Counted from the stretch's first letter, positions 1 through 8,374 are shown. The stretch: 64,000 nt of DNA from Parvibaculum sp035325945 (GCF_035325945.1 NZ_DAOKYX010000016.1:1-64000); one strand, 5' to 3'. Translations and numbers: made by a program. Notes: generated by a model not told the origin, from the sequence alone.

Positions 1-200
1 GACGGCCGGCGACCTCGAACACCTCCCAGATCGTCCGGTCCTTGCGCTCGGGACGCGCCGCGAGCCCAGCATGGGCGAGGAAGCGGTCCTCCAGCCAGGT
101 GTTGAGCTCGGCATGGCTCTTCAACCGCAGCCGGGGCGTGCCGAAGCGCTTGCGCCGCAGGCCCCCCTGGTTCTCGACGTGCCCCTTCTTCCAGCCCGAT
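1..200 (-). pseudogene. istA: IS21-family transposase IstA, C-terminal remnant
   Basis: Reading the minus strand from about 200 down to 1 gives an open frame beginning GWKKGHVENQGG and ending near DRTIWEVFEVAGR, with RKRFGTPRLRLKS and LNTWLEDRFLAHA between. This matches the C-terminal part of IS21-family IstA transposases, where a G-W-x-K-G-x-V-E-N motif follows the DDE catalytic core. The similarity stops abruptly near 200: the same frame upstream (higher coordinates) no longer resembles IstA, so the catalytic core is missing on this side. The frame runs off the window at base 1, so the C-terminus lies outside. It marks the edge of a region that has taken up mobile DNA. Identity as IstA is by motif recall; truncation is seen directly. 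Confidence 0.7.
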
Positions 201-343
201 ATCTGCCGCCGCGATCGTGCTCCATCGTCTGCCGGTGTTGTCCGGATGCGTCATGCCGCCCGGGAAAGATGACCCGGCAAGGGATACGTCCGTTTCTGAC
301 GCATCCTGCCATCATGCTCTTCTGAAATATCCCGGAGAAGACG

Positions 344-2437
344 ATGGTACGCAGCAATCGAAAATCACCACGCAAGGCATCGAACAAAACAGGCGACACC
401 GCCCGCCGGGAGCTGGGCTGGTACGTCCGGAATTGCGCGATGGGTCCTGCGGCGGGGACACTTGAGAGGATCATACTGGAGCGTCTCAATCGGCTGAAAG
501 AGCTCAGGACGGAAGGCGAACCGGACCTGGACGTTGGCGAGGATTATTTTCGCGCCGGGGACCTCGCCCGCCGTCGTCGAGAATTGCGGCAGGTGCTCAA
601 GCATTTTGCGGTCTTACCGCCCGGCGATGAAAGTCTCGACATCAACGCGATTTTTGCTCGCGATGAGTTCGGGCTGGACGAGGTCGATACCGAGACTTTT
701 CTTTTGCTCCTGCGCATGGAGCGCAACAGCGACCTCGAACGGTTTGCCGACGAGGTTCTGGAACGGCTTCACGAACCTTCACGTGCCCTCTCGGCTCTGC
801 TCGGAATCGATCGCCGTGAAGCTCGGCGCCGGATCGCAGCCGATAGTCCGCTGATCAGCAGCGGTCTTCTGTGTCTGGGGGAAGGCAGTTTCTGTAGCGG
901 GCTCGGCGGGCATAGCGGGTACCTCCAGCTCTCACCTCCTGTTCGCAGGGTCATGCACCGCTCTTATGCCTCCCGGCGGGAGTGGGTTGCCGCGATCGTT
1001 GGACAGCCGCTTGTAACACCGCTGGCATGGGACGATTTCGCGCATCTGGGTGCGGTGCGCGATCTGGCGGCCAAGGTGATTGCAGGCGCAGGCAAAACCA
1101 ATGCCAGTGGTGTCAATCTACTGCTTCACGGACCGGTCGGCACGGGCAAGACGGAGCTTGCCAAGGTGCTGGCGGCACAGGCAGGCATGAGCATCTGGTC
1201 GGTCGGAGAAACGGACGACGAAGGCGGCGAGCCGACGCGCGGCGAGCGCCTCGCTGCGCTGAGGTTGGCCCTCCAGCTTCTCGGCAAGCGGAAAGACGCG
1301 CTTATCCTTCTCGACGAGGCAGAAGATATTCTGGCATCAGACACTCCCTTTTTCGGATTTCTGGCTCCCCGTCAGCGGGATGGATCAAAGGTCTATGTCA
1401 ACCGGATGATCGAGAAAAATACCGTCCCGATTGTCTGGACATGCAATGACGTCGCGGGGATCGAGCCGGCAGTCCTGCGGCGCATGACGATGGCCGTCGA
1501 GGTCAGGACGCCGGACCGGCTGGTGCGGACGCGCATCTGGCGGCAGATTCTGAGCGAGACGGGGCCGGAACTCAGCGAGGAGGGTGTACAACGTCTCGCG
1601 GACCGCTATGCGGTTCCTCCGGCGGTGGCCGCCAATGCCGCGCGGGCGGCCGCTCTCTCCGGCGGCGGCGAGGCCGCGGTCGAGGAAGCGATGGGCGGTG
1701 TCCTCCAGATTCTTGGAATTGGGCCATGCGCCCCGGATGCCGATGCGCGCGATTTCGACCCGGCGCTTGTCAACTGTCAGAACGATCTGGAGGCGCTTGT
1801 GGAACGGCTCATCCTTCCGGGAACCTCACGTCAATGGTCGCTTTGTCTTTACGGCGCTCCGGGTACGGGAAAATCGCAATTCGCCCGTTATATCGCCTCG
1901 CGTCTGGGCATGGAGGTCATGCAGCAGCGGGCGAGCGATCTTCTGTCCCGCTGGGTCGGCGACAGCGAAAAGCAGATCGCCGCAGCGTTCCAGACGGCGC
2001 GCAGAAGCCGCGCCATGCTGGTTATCGACGAGGCGGATTCCCTGCTTTCCGACCGGCGTAGCGCCGCGCGGAGCTGGGAAGTCACACAGGTCAACGAGAT
2101 GCTGACCTGGATGGAAAATCATCCATTGCCGTTCATCTGCACCACGAACCTGATGGATCGGCTCGATCAGGCCTCGCTTCGCCGCTTCACCTTGAAACTG
2201 CGTTTCGATCCGCTGACCTCCGCCCAAGCCGATCTCGCTTTCCAAAAGTTCTTTGGCATAGCCGCGCCGCGGGCTCTGGCCGACGACCTGACGCCAGGCG
2301 ATTTTGCCACGGTGCGCCGCAAGCGCGACCTCTTCGGTGTCGCAACTCCGTCTGTGCTCGTCGACTGGCTCGATGAGGAAGCGGATGCAAAAGGAATGCG
2401 GGCCAGAGCGATCGGCTTCGCCGTCGGGCGAAACTAA
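344..2437 (+). CDS. Tandem AAA+ ATPase (two ATPase domains)
   Basis: This 697-residue protein has two P-loop ATPase modules. Module 1 has Walker A GPVGTGKT at 263-270, Walker B ILLDEAED at 321-328 and an arginine pair in VLRRM at 377-381. Module 2 has Walker A GAPGTGKS at 504-511, Walker B LVIDEAD at 559-565 and SLRRF at 611-615. The first ~230 residues match no domain I know and are rich in charged helices. No protease, HNH or transmembrane segment is seen, so this is probably a remodelling ATPase acting on an unknown partner. The start is set by GGAG at 334-337. It heads a same-strand run with a small ORF, a WYL regulator, a decayed WYL gene and a HEPN protein, a context common in defence or stress islands. 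The function is not established. Confidence 0.8.
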   Translation: MVRSNRKSPRKASNKTGDTARRELGWYVRNCAMGPAAGTLERIILERLNRLKELRTEGEPDLDVGEDYFRAGDLARRRRELRQVLKHFAVLPPGDESLDINAIFARDEFGLDEVDTETFLLLLRMERNSDLERFADEVLERLHEPSRALSALLGIDRREARRRIAADSPLISSGLLCLGEGSFCSGLGGHSGYLQLSPPVRRVMHRSYASRREWVAAIVGQPLVTPLAWDDFAHLGAVRDLAAKVIAGAGKTNASGVNLLLHGPVGTGKTELAKVLAAQAGMSIWSVGETDDEGGEPTRGERLAALRLALQLLGKRKDALILLDEAEDILASDTPFFGFLAPRQRDGSKVYVNRMIEKNTVPIVWTCNDVAGIEPAVLRRMTMAVEVRTPDRLVRTRIWRQILSETGPELSEEGVQRLADRYAVPPAVAANAARAAALSGGGEAAVEEAMGGVLQILGIGPCAPDADARDFDPALVNCQNDLEALVERLILPGTSRQWSLCLYGAPGTGKSQFARYIASRLGMEVMQQRASDLLSRWVGDSEKQIAAAFQTARRSRAMLVIDEADSLLSDRRSAARSWEVTQVNEMLTWMENHPLPFICTTNLMDRLDQASLRRFTLKLRFDPLTSAQADLAFQKFFGIAAPRALADDLTPGDFATVRRKRDLFGVATPSVLVDWLDEEADAKGMRARAIGFAVGRN

Positions 2438-2458
2438 GCAGAGGGTAGGCAGGAGAAC

Positions 2459-2734
2459 ATGGCGGACACCAAAGCCATATTTTATGGCTGCGAGGTCTCT
2501 TCTCTGGAAGGAACTCCCATCGAGATCGGTCGTGCCTTCGCTGATGCAGGGACAGACTTCATGACTTCCGGAAGCCATTTCAATAATCGCCGCCAATCGT
2601 GGCCTGAACAAAAACCTGTCTGTGAGCCAGAACGGCAGCGGCCAAGCGGCGCCACAACAGCGCCGGCGGGAGCAGATGCTTGCCATCTTGCGCCCCTCTG
2701 GACCATAGTTGCAGGGAGAACTTCAGTACAATGA
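2459..2734 (+). CDS. Small hypothetical protein between ATPase and WYL gene
   Basis: This is a 91-residue ORF with no recognised domain. In its favour: an AGGAG at 2451-2455 just before the ATG, a start 22 bases after the ATPase stop, and a TGA overlapping the ATG of the WYL gene (ATGA at 2731-2734), the layout of translationally coupled genes. Against it: after residue ~50 the sequence is rich in Pro, Ala and Arg and looks like chance translation of GC-rich DNA, so this may be the 5' remnant of a longer gene. The first part (MADTKAIFYGCEVSSLEG) is the most protein-like. No signal peptide or membrane span is evident. Confidence 0.4.
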   Translation: MADTKAIFYGCEVSSLEGTPIEIGRAFADAGTDFMTSGSHFNNRRQSWPEQKPVCEPERQRPSGATTAPAGADACHLAPLWTIVAGRTSVQ

Positions 2735-3846
2735 CGGCAGCCCGCAAGATTGGCGGATATGAGCCGAAACGGGGGGCTTGCGGGGGACCGGTGCGTTACG
2801 AAAAAGCGGATACCATTCTCCGGATCGCTCTGGATATGCAGGGGACGGCCGAAGGCCTGTCGCTTGACGATATCCGGCTGAACTATTCGGACAGGCCCCT
2901 CAGTCGGCGCACGGCGGAGCGATTGCGGGATGCCATCGAGCGGGTCTTCCCGCAAATGCAGCAGGCCAATTCCGGCGAGGTTCCCAAGCGCTGGAGGCTT
3001 CCGACAGGGACCGTCTCCGGCTTTGCCTCTGTCTCCGCCGAGGAGCTTGCCGATCTCGCAGCAGGCGTGTCGCTGCTGCGACGCGACAACATGCTCGTGC
3101 AGGCGGAGAATGCCGGACGCGCCATCTCGAAACTGCGCGCCCACATGAAGCCTGACGCGCTGACGCGGGTTGCGCCTGATCTGGAAGCGCTCACGGAAGC
3201 CGAAGGCATCGCCATGCGTCCCGGCCCGCGGCCGAAGATCGATCCGGAGATTGTAGCGATCTTGCGCCAGGCGATTCTCGCCGGCCGCAAGATCAAGCTT
3301 CATTACAGGTATCGGGGCTCGGGCAAGATCGGGTTCGATACCGTACATCCCTATGGCTTCCTCTATGGCAACCGCCATTACCTTGTCGCCTGGAGCGAGA
3401 ACATTCAGGCGCGCGACTTCCGGAATTTCGCACTATCGAATATCGAGCGTGTGGAATTGCTCAATGGTGCTTTTCGACGGCGGCGTTTTTCCCTTCAGGA
3501 CTATGCCGAGCGATCGTTCGGCGTGTTTCAGGAAAAACCCGTAGACGTCGTCTGGAAATTTTCAGCAAAAGCTGCGGGTGACGCGAAGGAATACCTGTTT
3601 CATCCTTCCCAGACGATGGAAGAGCAGCCCGACGGATCGCTTGTTGTCAAATTCCGCGCGGGAGGGCTTCTCGAAATGGCATGGCATCTGGTGACATGGG
3701 GAAGCAGCGTATGCATTGTCGAGCCGCCACGGCTAAAGCAATGCATGACCGAGTTGGCTGCCGATATTCGGAATACGACGCAGTTGACGACTTCAAGGCA
3801 GAAGCGCCAGCGAAAGACGCCGATACGCAGGACTGTCATGGGTTAA
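2731..3846 (+). CDS. WYL-domain transcriptional regulator
   Basis: This 371-residue protein has an N-terminal helix-turn-helix region (about 40-75, with LSRRTAERLRDAIE) followed by a WYL domain. The WYL core is visible as KIKLHYRYRGSG (~188-199), HPYGFLYGNRHYLVAW (~206-221) and RNFALSNIERVELL (~231-244), then the C-terminal extension with FHPSQTMEEQPDGSLVVKF and MAWHLVTWGSS. WYL proteins of this layout are ligand-responsive DNA binders, often controlling defence or DNA-damage genes. The ATG at 2731 has GGAGAA at 2715-2720; a longer in-frame start at 2680 is less likely because its extra residues are not conserved-looking. It probably regulates the ATPase operon; the ligand is unknown. Confidence 0.85.
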   Translation: MTAARKIGGYEPKRGACGGPVRYEKADTILRIALDMQGTAEGLSLDDIRLNYSDRPLSRRTAERLRDAIERVFPQMQQANSGEVPKRWRLPTGTVSGFASVSAEELADLAAGVSLLRRDNMLVQAENAGRAISKLRAHMKPDALTRVAPDLEALTEAEGIAMRPGPRPKIDPEIVAILRQAILAGRKIKLHYRYRGSGKIGFDTVHPYGFLYGNRHYLVAWSENIQARDFRNFALSNIERVELLNGAFRRRRFSLQDYAERSFGVFQEKPVDVVWKFSAKAAGDAKEYLFHPSQTMEEQPDGSLVVKFRAGGLLEMAWHLVTWGSSVCIVEPPRLKQCMTELAADIRNTTQLTTSRQKRQRKTPIRRTVMG

Positions 3847-3902
3847 GTCACGCAGGCAACGCGTCGCGCAGCGCGTTCAGCTGTGCGTTGTAGGAAGTGA
3901 CG

Positions 3903-4919
3903 ATGATGATTTCCGATTGGCGCATGCGTTGCGTTGCGCCGTCCTTCTCCCTTCATGCGCCCAACAAAAGATCGCACACGGCACTGCGGATGGCCGCATC
4001 CCGGCGCGATGGAGTCAGCCTAGAGGACATTTGCTCCGGATTCGGAGTGTCGTATCGAACGACACAACGAATGATGGAGGCGCTGGCAAGCGCCTCTGCC
4101 AACGTGATAACGATAGATGCCGAGGATAGGTGAAGGTACTAGCGGCTTGAGATGCCCCCGCCCGAGCGCCTGCAACCGTGACAGGGAACTACGATCGTAG
4201 CATTGGAATTAGCTGCACGGGCCGCAAGGGATCAGGCGAGACACGCGCCACGCCCACGGACTTGACGATCTGAGCGACGGACCAACAGCGCGGCCGAGAC
4301 CGCGTGATGCGACCCGAACCGAAGCCGACGCGGTGCTGGCTGGTCTGGGTCATGCGTCCCGGTCCGACCGTCACCATGTGCGCCGAGTTGACCGATGCAG
4401 TGATCGAGGCGCTGCGAGGACGGTTTCGCCTGCGGGTCACCTATGGCTCGTAGACGCTGCACCCCGGGTGGTCGAGCCGCATGGGTTGTTGTTCGGGCAC
4501 CGCATTTACCACGTTGCGCGACAACCGGCGCGCAGAAAGACGATACTGAACTTCCGTATGGACCGGCTTCATGCTGCCGAGGTGATGGGCGAAAGTTTCG
4601 CCTTCGCATCGGAGTTCACTTTGGAGGACGGCGCCGGCTCGCCCATCGACCTCTACCAGGATCCAGCGCAGTATGGTGAGGTCCTCTGGTGTTTCGTGCC
4701 CGAGGCCGCAGAGTGCGCGGCTTGATTTTGCTTCCATCCCGCGCAAAGCCTGGAGCCCCAGGATGATCGGAGCCAGGTCGTCCGGTTCAAGGCAGCGGGG
4801 TGGCTCGAAATGGCTGGCGTCTCTCTCAGTGCGGCGACAAGATCGAAGTCATCGCACCTGAAGGACTGCGCGCCTTGGTCGATGGATATAGAAGGCCGGG
4901 TTTCGACGCCTTGCCTTGA
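3903..4919 (+). pseudogene. Second WYL-domain regulator, frameshifted
   Basis: A paralogue of the preceding WYL gene can be followed through several frames. 3903-4133 encodes a helix-turn-helix region (GVSLEDICSGFGVSYRTTQR). Around 4210-4270 ELAARAARDQARHA is readable. 4350-4451 gives MRPGPTVTMCAEL then RGRFRLRVTYGS and a stop. From 4450 another frame gives VVEPHGLLFGHRIYHVARQP up to a stop at 4725. 4726-4815 gives FCFHPAQSLEP then VVRFKAAGWLEMA. A final frame gives WRLSQCGDKIEVIAPEG and ends at TGA 4917-4919. The order matches WYL1 piece by piece (compare FHPSQTMEEQ and VVKFRAGGLLEMAWHL). At least four frame changes make this a decayed gene, not one sequencing error. Confidence 0.75.
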
Positions 4920-4944
4920 TTGGATCTTGTCAAGGGGGCTGTGA

Positions 4945-5610
4945 ATGGTGGATGTTCTCGACCACGCGACATTGAAAGCCAAACAGCGCGCAATCCGCGA
5001 TGGCTTTCCTGAAACAATGGGCCTGCGCGCTCATCGTGCCATCAGCTGGATCGGCCGGGCAGAGGCTTGCGGCGACGACGAAGATGCCCGCTTCATCTTT
5101 CTTTGGATTGCATTCAATGCCGCCTATGCTGACGAACAGGAGTTTCAGTCCGCTGCCTCCAGCGAACGTGCGGCTTTCGTCGATTATTTTCGTCGGGTCG
5201 TAACGCACGACAAAAATCGGCGAATCTACAAGGCACTATGGCAACGGTTTTCCGGACCGGTGCGGATGCTCATGGACAACCGCTATGTTTTCAACCCGTT
5301 CTGGCAACATCACAATGGCATTGATGGGTTCGAGGACTGGGAGGAAAAGTTCAGGGCCTCATTGCGGAGCTTCGCACAGGCATTCCAGGCTGGTGACAGT
5401 GTCCGCGTTCTGAGCTTCGTTTTTGACCGGCTCTATGTCCTGCGCAATCAATTGGTCCATGGCGGGTCGACCTGGAACAGCGGGGTCAACCGCGCGCAGG
5501 TGCGAGACGGTTCCGCAATCCTCGCCTTCCTAATGCCGGTTTTCGTGGACTTGATGATGGACAACCCTCAGGAGGATTGGGGGCGGCCATTTTATCCGGT
5601 CGTCGATTAA
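4945..5610 (+). CDS. HEPN-domain protein (putative ribonuclease-like)
   Basis: This 221-residue, mostly helical, soluble protein carries two HEPN hallmarks: an N-terminal helix DARFIFLWIAFNAAY (47-61) and the R-x4-H motif RNQLVH at 167-172. In active HEPN RNases the Arg and His of this motif form the catalytic site. HEPN proteins are typical effectors or toxins in defence and toxin-antitoxin modules, though many act as RNA binders or are inactive. It starts 25 bases after the decayed WYL gene with an AGGGGG-type ribosome site about 8 bases before ATG. No MNT nucleotidyltransferase partner lies beside it, so a classical HEPN/MNT pair is unlikely. The family call is good; activity and partner are inference. 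Confidence 0.7.
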   Translation: MVDVLDHATLKAKQRAIRDGFPETMGLRAHRAISWIGRAEACGDDEDARFIFLWIAFNAAYADEQEFQSAASSERAAFVDYFRRVVTHDKNRRIYKALWQRFSGPVRMLMDNRYVFNPFWQHHNGIDGFEDWEEKFRASLRSFAQAFQAGDSVRVLSFVFDRLYVLRNQLVHGGSTWNSGVNRAQVRDGSAILAFLMPVFVDLMMDNPQEDWGRPFYPVVD

Positions 5611-6128
5611 GGGCGGGGGTAACCCGATTCCAGCTGATAGGACGAGACCAACGCCATCTGATGCAGAGTTATTTTACGTAACGGCGTGTTCGCGAAGAGG
5701 AAGCAAAATCAATTACCTAACTGTTTTGTGTCAGGCGAACTTGAAAGATACCCCATCTGAATCACATTAAGTCTGCGAAACGATTCACTGGCTCCCGAAA
5801 AAATTCAATGAAATCAATGGTTGGCTGATTCATTTCCAACCTGTCCCCACAGTTCCTGTGACGCATGCAAGCCAATGAAGGCAAGGAGGCGCGACTTTAG
5901 GTGCTGGCCGAACAGGCAGGGCTCGAAGGTGCGTACCTTCTTGCGCCGCCTGCAAAGTCTTCATCCGATCGTTGGGCTGACGCCCGGGGATTGCCGGCAA
6001 AGGTTCCATACTTGAGGAAATCCATGGCACCATTATTGAGAGCGGACACGTCATTGCCGCCCGTCGCAGCGCCGGATGCTTGAACAGATCAATATTCCGA
6101 TGCGCAAGTAAGGGGTAGTTAATCAACA
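5611..6128. other. Intergenic region with repeat copy A
   Basis: 518 bases without a convincing gene lie between the HEPN gene and the convergent TetR gene. The left half is AT-rich compared with the chromosome core. It contains the first copy of a ~95-bp imperfect direct repeat (5757-5851). The rest (5860-6120) looks like decayed coding DNA, but I could not match it to a family in any frame. Confidence 0.5.
5757..5851. repeat. Imperfect direct repeat, copy A
   Basis: This 95-bp stretch pairs with 9477-9570 in the same orientation. Aligned by eye, the first 46 positions match at 32 and the last 27 at 19, with a poorer middle and a one-base length difference. Shared cores include GAATCAC, GAAACGA and CTGTCCC-ACA. 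The two copies bracket the TetR/monooxygenase/EamA module. They could be ends of an old insertion sequence or other remnants; no transposase or integrase remains between them. Confidence 0.5.
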
Positions 6129-6755
6129 TCAACTTTCACTTAACGGCACCAACAATTCAAAGGTCTGATCAAGAAACTGCCGCAACTTCTTTTGGCTCGT
6201 TCCGGAAAATTTCAGCCGGATGATGACAAACGCGCTACCCAGCCAAAGTTGAACAAAGGTCTCCACAGGCTGAACGCGGGTGCCTGTGGCGACGAACGGC
6301 AGCGCTTTCACTCGCCGAGTTATCTTCTTTTCCAGATAGTTGATGTGCTCCAGAAACATGTCCCAGATGCCATGCTCATTTCCGACTGCTGCCGCCCATT
6401 GCAAAAATACAGCCGCATACTGAGGGTGGGTGTCGATCGAGTCCACGAAGGCATTGCCATACTTTTGCAAGTCGCCGGGAGAAGCGTCGCGCCCCTTGAG
6501 ATATTGGTCGCATTGCTCACGGTAAAAAATCCCGACTTCCTCGACGACCGCGCGCACCAGACTCTCTGCATCGGGAAAGTATAAGAAGACGGTCGCAACA
6601 GCGACCTTGTTGGCGCGTGCTATTTCCGCATGAACCAATTTTCCCAACCCTATATCCGCCGCGATCTGGACGGCGGAGGCCAACAGCTCTTTCTTCCTGT
6701 CCTCACGCAACAAGCGTCTTCGTTTGGGTGCGGGTGCAGTCGGGTTCGCTGACAT
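6129..6755 (-). CDS. TetR/AcrR-family repressor
   Basis: This 208-residue protein has an N-terminal TetR DNA-binding domain: a basic leader (PKRRRLLREDRKKELLASA), then IARANKVAVATVFLYFPDAESLV (about residues 45-67), the recognition helix plus the conserved Y-F motif (here LYFPDAESL). The C-terminal ~140 residues form the usual helical ligand-binding/dimer domain. It is divergent from the flavin monooxygenase, and two 20-bp palindromes lie in the shared intergenic region, so it probably represses the monooxygenase-exporter pair and responds to their substrate. The ATG is at 6755-6753. The ligand is unknown. Confidence 0.85.
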   Translation of the reverse strand: MSANPTAPAPKRRRLLREDRKKELLASAVQIAADIGLGKLVHAEIARANKVAVATVFLYFPDAESLVRAVVEEVGIFYREQCDQYLKGRDASPGDLQKYGNAFVDSIDTHPQYAAVFLQWAAAVGNEHGIWDMFLEHINYLEKKITRRVKALPFVATGTRVQPVETFVQLWLGSAFVIIRLKFSGTSQKKLRQFLDQTFELLVPLSES

Positions 6756-6935
6756 CTATTGATCCGAAGACATGGCTGAATCGGAAAACATAAGGCAGGT
6801 GAAGTCGGGGGAGAAAGACCTGGAGAGAAATCCAGACATGCGCGGGTCAATCCTTGAGATGTTGCCGCCGATAATGGCAACACCAAAAAGCCTTTTCATA
6901 AATGATTTCCCTTACCTTTGGGCGACTGTCGCCAG

Positions 6936-6955
6936 TAATGATAGAAGTATCATTA
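6936..6955. promoter_or_regulatory. Perfect palindrome, candidate TetR operator 1
   Basis: TAATGATA at 6936-6943 and its exact reverse complement TATCATTA at 6948-6955 are separated by four bases (GAAG). Size and symmetry fit a TetR-family operator. It lies between the divergent TetR and monooxygenase genes, just upstream of a TTGACA (6960-6965). Confidence 0.6.
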
Positions 6956-6973
6956 TGCCTTGACAATCCCTTT

Positions 6974-6993
6974 TAATGATAGAAAACTCATTA
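6974..6993. promoter_or_regulatory. Second copy of the palindrome, candidate TetR operator 2
   Basis: TAATGATA at 6974-6981 and CTCATTA at 6987-6993 repeat the operator-1 pattern over the same 20-bp length. The left half is identical and the right half differs at two positions. Its centre is 38 bp from that of operator 1. It falls downstream of the TTGACA at 6960-6965, where a bound repressor would block polymerase. The -10 element is not clear. Confidence 0.5.
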
Positions 6994-7030
6994 GTAGCAA
7001 GCGAGATTGGCTCTGAGAGTGGGGAAAGCC

Positions 7031-8374
7031 GTGCCGAAGGAAATGCTGCTGTGTGCGTTCGACATGAATTGCGTTGGACATCAATCTCAGGGTTTGTGGC
7101 GTCACCCGCGGGATAATTCATCAGAGTTCAACACAATGAAGTATTGGCAGGATCTGGCGCGGACGCTGGAGCGCGGCCTGTTTGATGGCATTTTTCTGGC
7201 TGATGTAACGGGTGTTTATGATGTCTTTGGCGGAACACCTGACGCCGCATTGCGCGCGGCGACGCAGGTTCCAGCCAACGATCCATTTACGATAGTCCCT
7301 GTCATGGCGTCGGTGACAGAGAACCTTTGCTTCGGAGTCACGGGGTCAATTCCCTATGAGCCGCCCGTCAGCTTTGCGCGCAAGATTTCTTCGCTTGATC
7401 ACCTGACGAGCGGACGTATGGGCTGGAACATTGTGACCGGTTATTTGGACAGCGCCGCGAAAGGTGTGGGAGCGAAGCAACAAACCGCACATGACACGCG
7501 ATATGAAATCGCCGCTGAATATATGGAAATTGTCTACCGGCTTTGGGAACAGAGTTGGGAAGAGGGTGCTGTTTTGAAGGATAAGGAAACAGGTGTTTTC
7601 ACTGATCCTTCCAAGGTTCACGCGATCAAGCACGATGGCAAGTATTTCAAACTTGAGGCTGTGCACCTTTGTGAGCCGTCGCCGCAGCGTACACCAGTAT
7701 TGTTTCAGGCCGGCTCATCTGACAAGGGGCGGGCCTTTGCGGGCGCTCATGCGGAGTGTGTGTTCATTGGTGGAAACTCCCCGGAAGCGCAAGCCATCGC
7801 TGTCAAGAAATTACGCCAGGAGGCCGTCAATAACGGACGCAAACCGGAAGACCTCAAAATTTTCTCTGTCGTTACTGTGATTGTTGCACCTACCGACAAG
7901 GAGGCAGAGGAAAAACTGAATGACTACAAGAAATATGGTGACAAGAAGGGGGCGTTGGCATTGCTCTCAGGGTGGACGGGCATGGACCTTTCCAAACTGG
8001 ATATGGACGCGACCATTGAGCAGGTTGAGTCCAATGCAATTCAGTCCGCTTTGAAATCTCTTGGCGCGGCAACGGTAGGCGAATGGGCAGACGCTTTGAC
8101 GATTGGCGGAGCTGGAGAACTATTGGTTGGGTCTCCGCAGGCCGTCGCCGACAAGCTTCAACATTGGTTTGAAGTGTCGGGAATAGACGGCTTCAATCTT
8201 GCCTACACCGTGATGCCTGAATCAGTCGATAGTTTTGTCGATATGGTGGTGCCTGAGCTGCAAAAACGGGGCATCTACAAAACCGCATATACGAACGGCA
8301 CCATGCGACACAAACTGTTTGGAGAAGGCGCCCGAGTTTCCGCCTCGCACCCGGCGGCACGATATCGCGCTTGA
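7031..8374 (+). CDS. LLM-class flavin-dependent monooxygenase (DszA/NtaA/SnaA type)
   Basis: This 447-residue protein belongs to the bacterial-luciferase-like monooxygenases that use FMNH2 from a separate reductase. Family features include WRHPRDNSSEF near the N-terminus, YWQDLARTLERGLFDGIFLAD (~38-58), SSLDHLTSGRMGWNIVTGY (~118-136) and LFQAGSSDKGRAFAGAHAE, and the length fits the ~450 residues of DszA/NtaA enzymes. Relatives oxidise dibenzothiophene sulfone, nitrilotriacetate or EDTA; the substrate here cannot be read. I chose GTG 7031, preceded by GGGGA at 7021-7025, over TTG 7007. Its base composition is visibly lower in GC than the core genes. No flavin reductase is adjacent. It is probably co-transcribed with the exporter. 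Confidence 0.85.
   Translation: MPKEMLLCAFDMNCVGHQSQGLWRHPRDNSSEFNTMKYWQDLARTLERGLFDGIFLADVTGVYDVFGGTPDAALRAATQVPANDPFTIVPVMASVTENLCFGVTGSIPYEPPVSFARKISSLDHLTSGRMGWNIVTGYLDSAAKGVGAKQQTAHDTRYEIAAEYMEIVYRLWEQSWEEGAVLKDKETGVFTDPSKVHAIKHDGKYFKLEAVHLCEPSPQRTPVLFQAGSSDKGRAFAGAHAECVFIGGNSPEAQAIAVKKLRQEAVNNGRKPEDLKIFSVVTVIVAPTDKEAEEKLNDYKKYGDKKGALALLSGWTGMDLSKLDMDATIEQVESNAIQSALKSLGAATVGEWADALTIGGAGELLVGSPQAVADKLQHWFEVSGIDGFNLAYTVMPESVDSFVDMVVPELQKRGIYKTAYTNGTMRHKLFGEGARVSASHPAARYRA

Noticed and set aside
2680..2730. Longer N-terminus for the WYL regulator
   Set aside because: The extra 17 residues are unlike the family and the ATG at 2731 has its own ribosome site.
5830..6132. 100-codon minus-strand frame in the gap beside repeat A
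   Set aside because: Low-complexity Pro/Arg/Leu translation with no conserved motif; possibly decayed DNA, not a gene.
6772..6963. 63-codon plus-strand frame in the TetR/monooxygenase gap
   Set aside because: No ribosome site, runs through the perfect palindrome, and does not resemble a protein.
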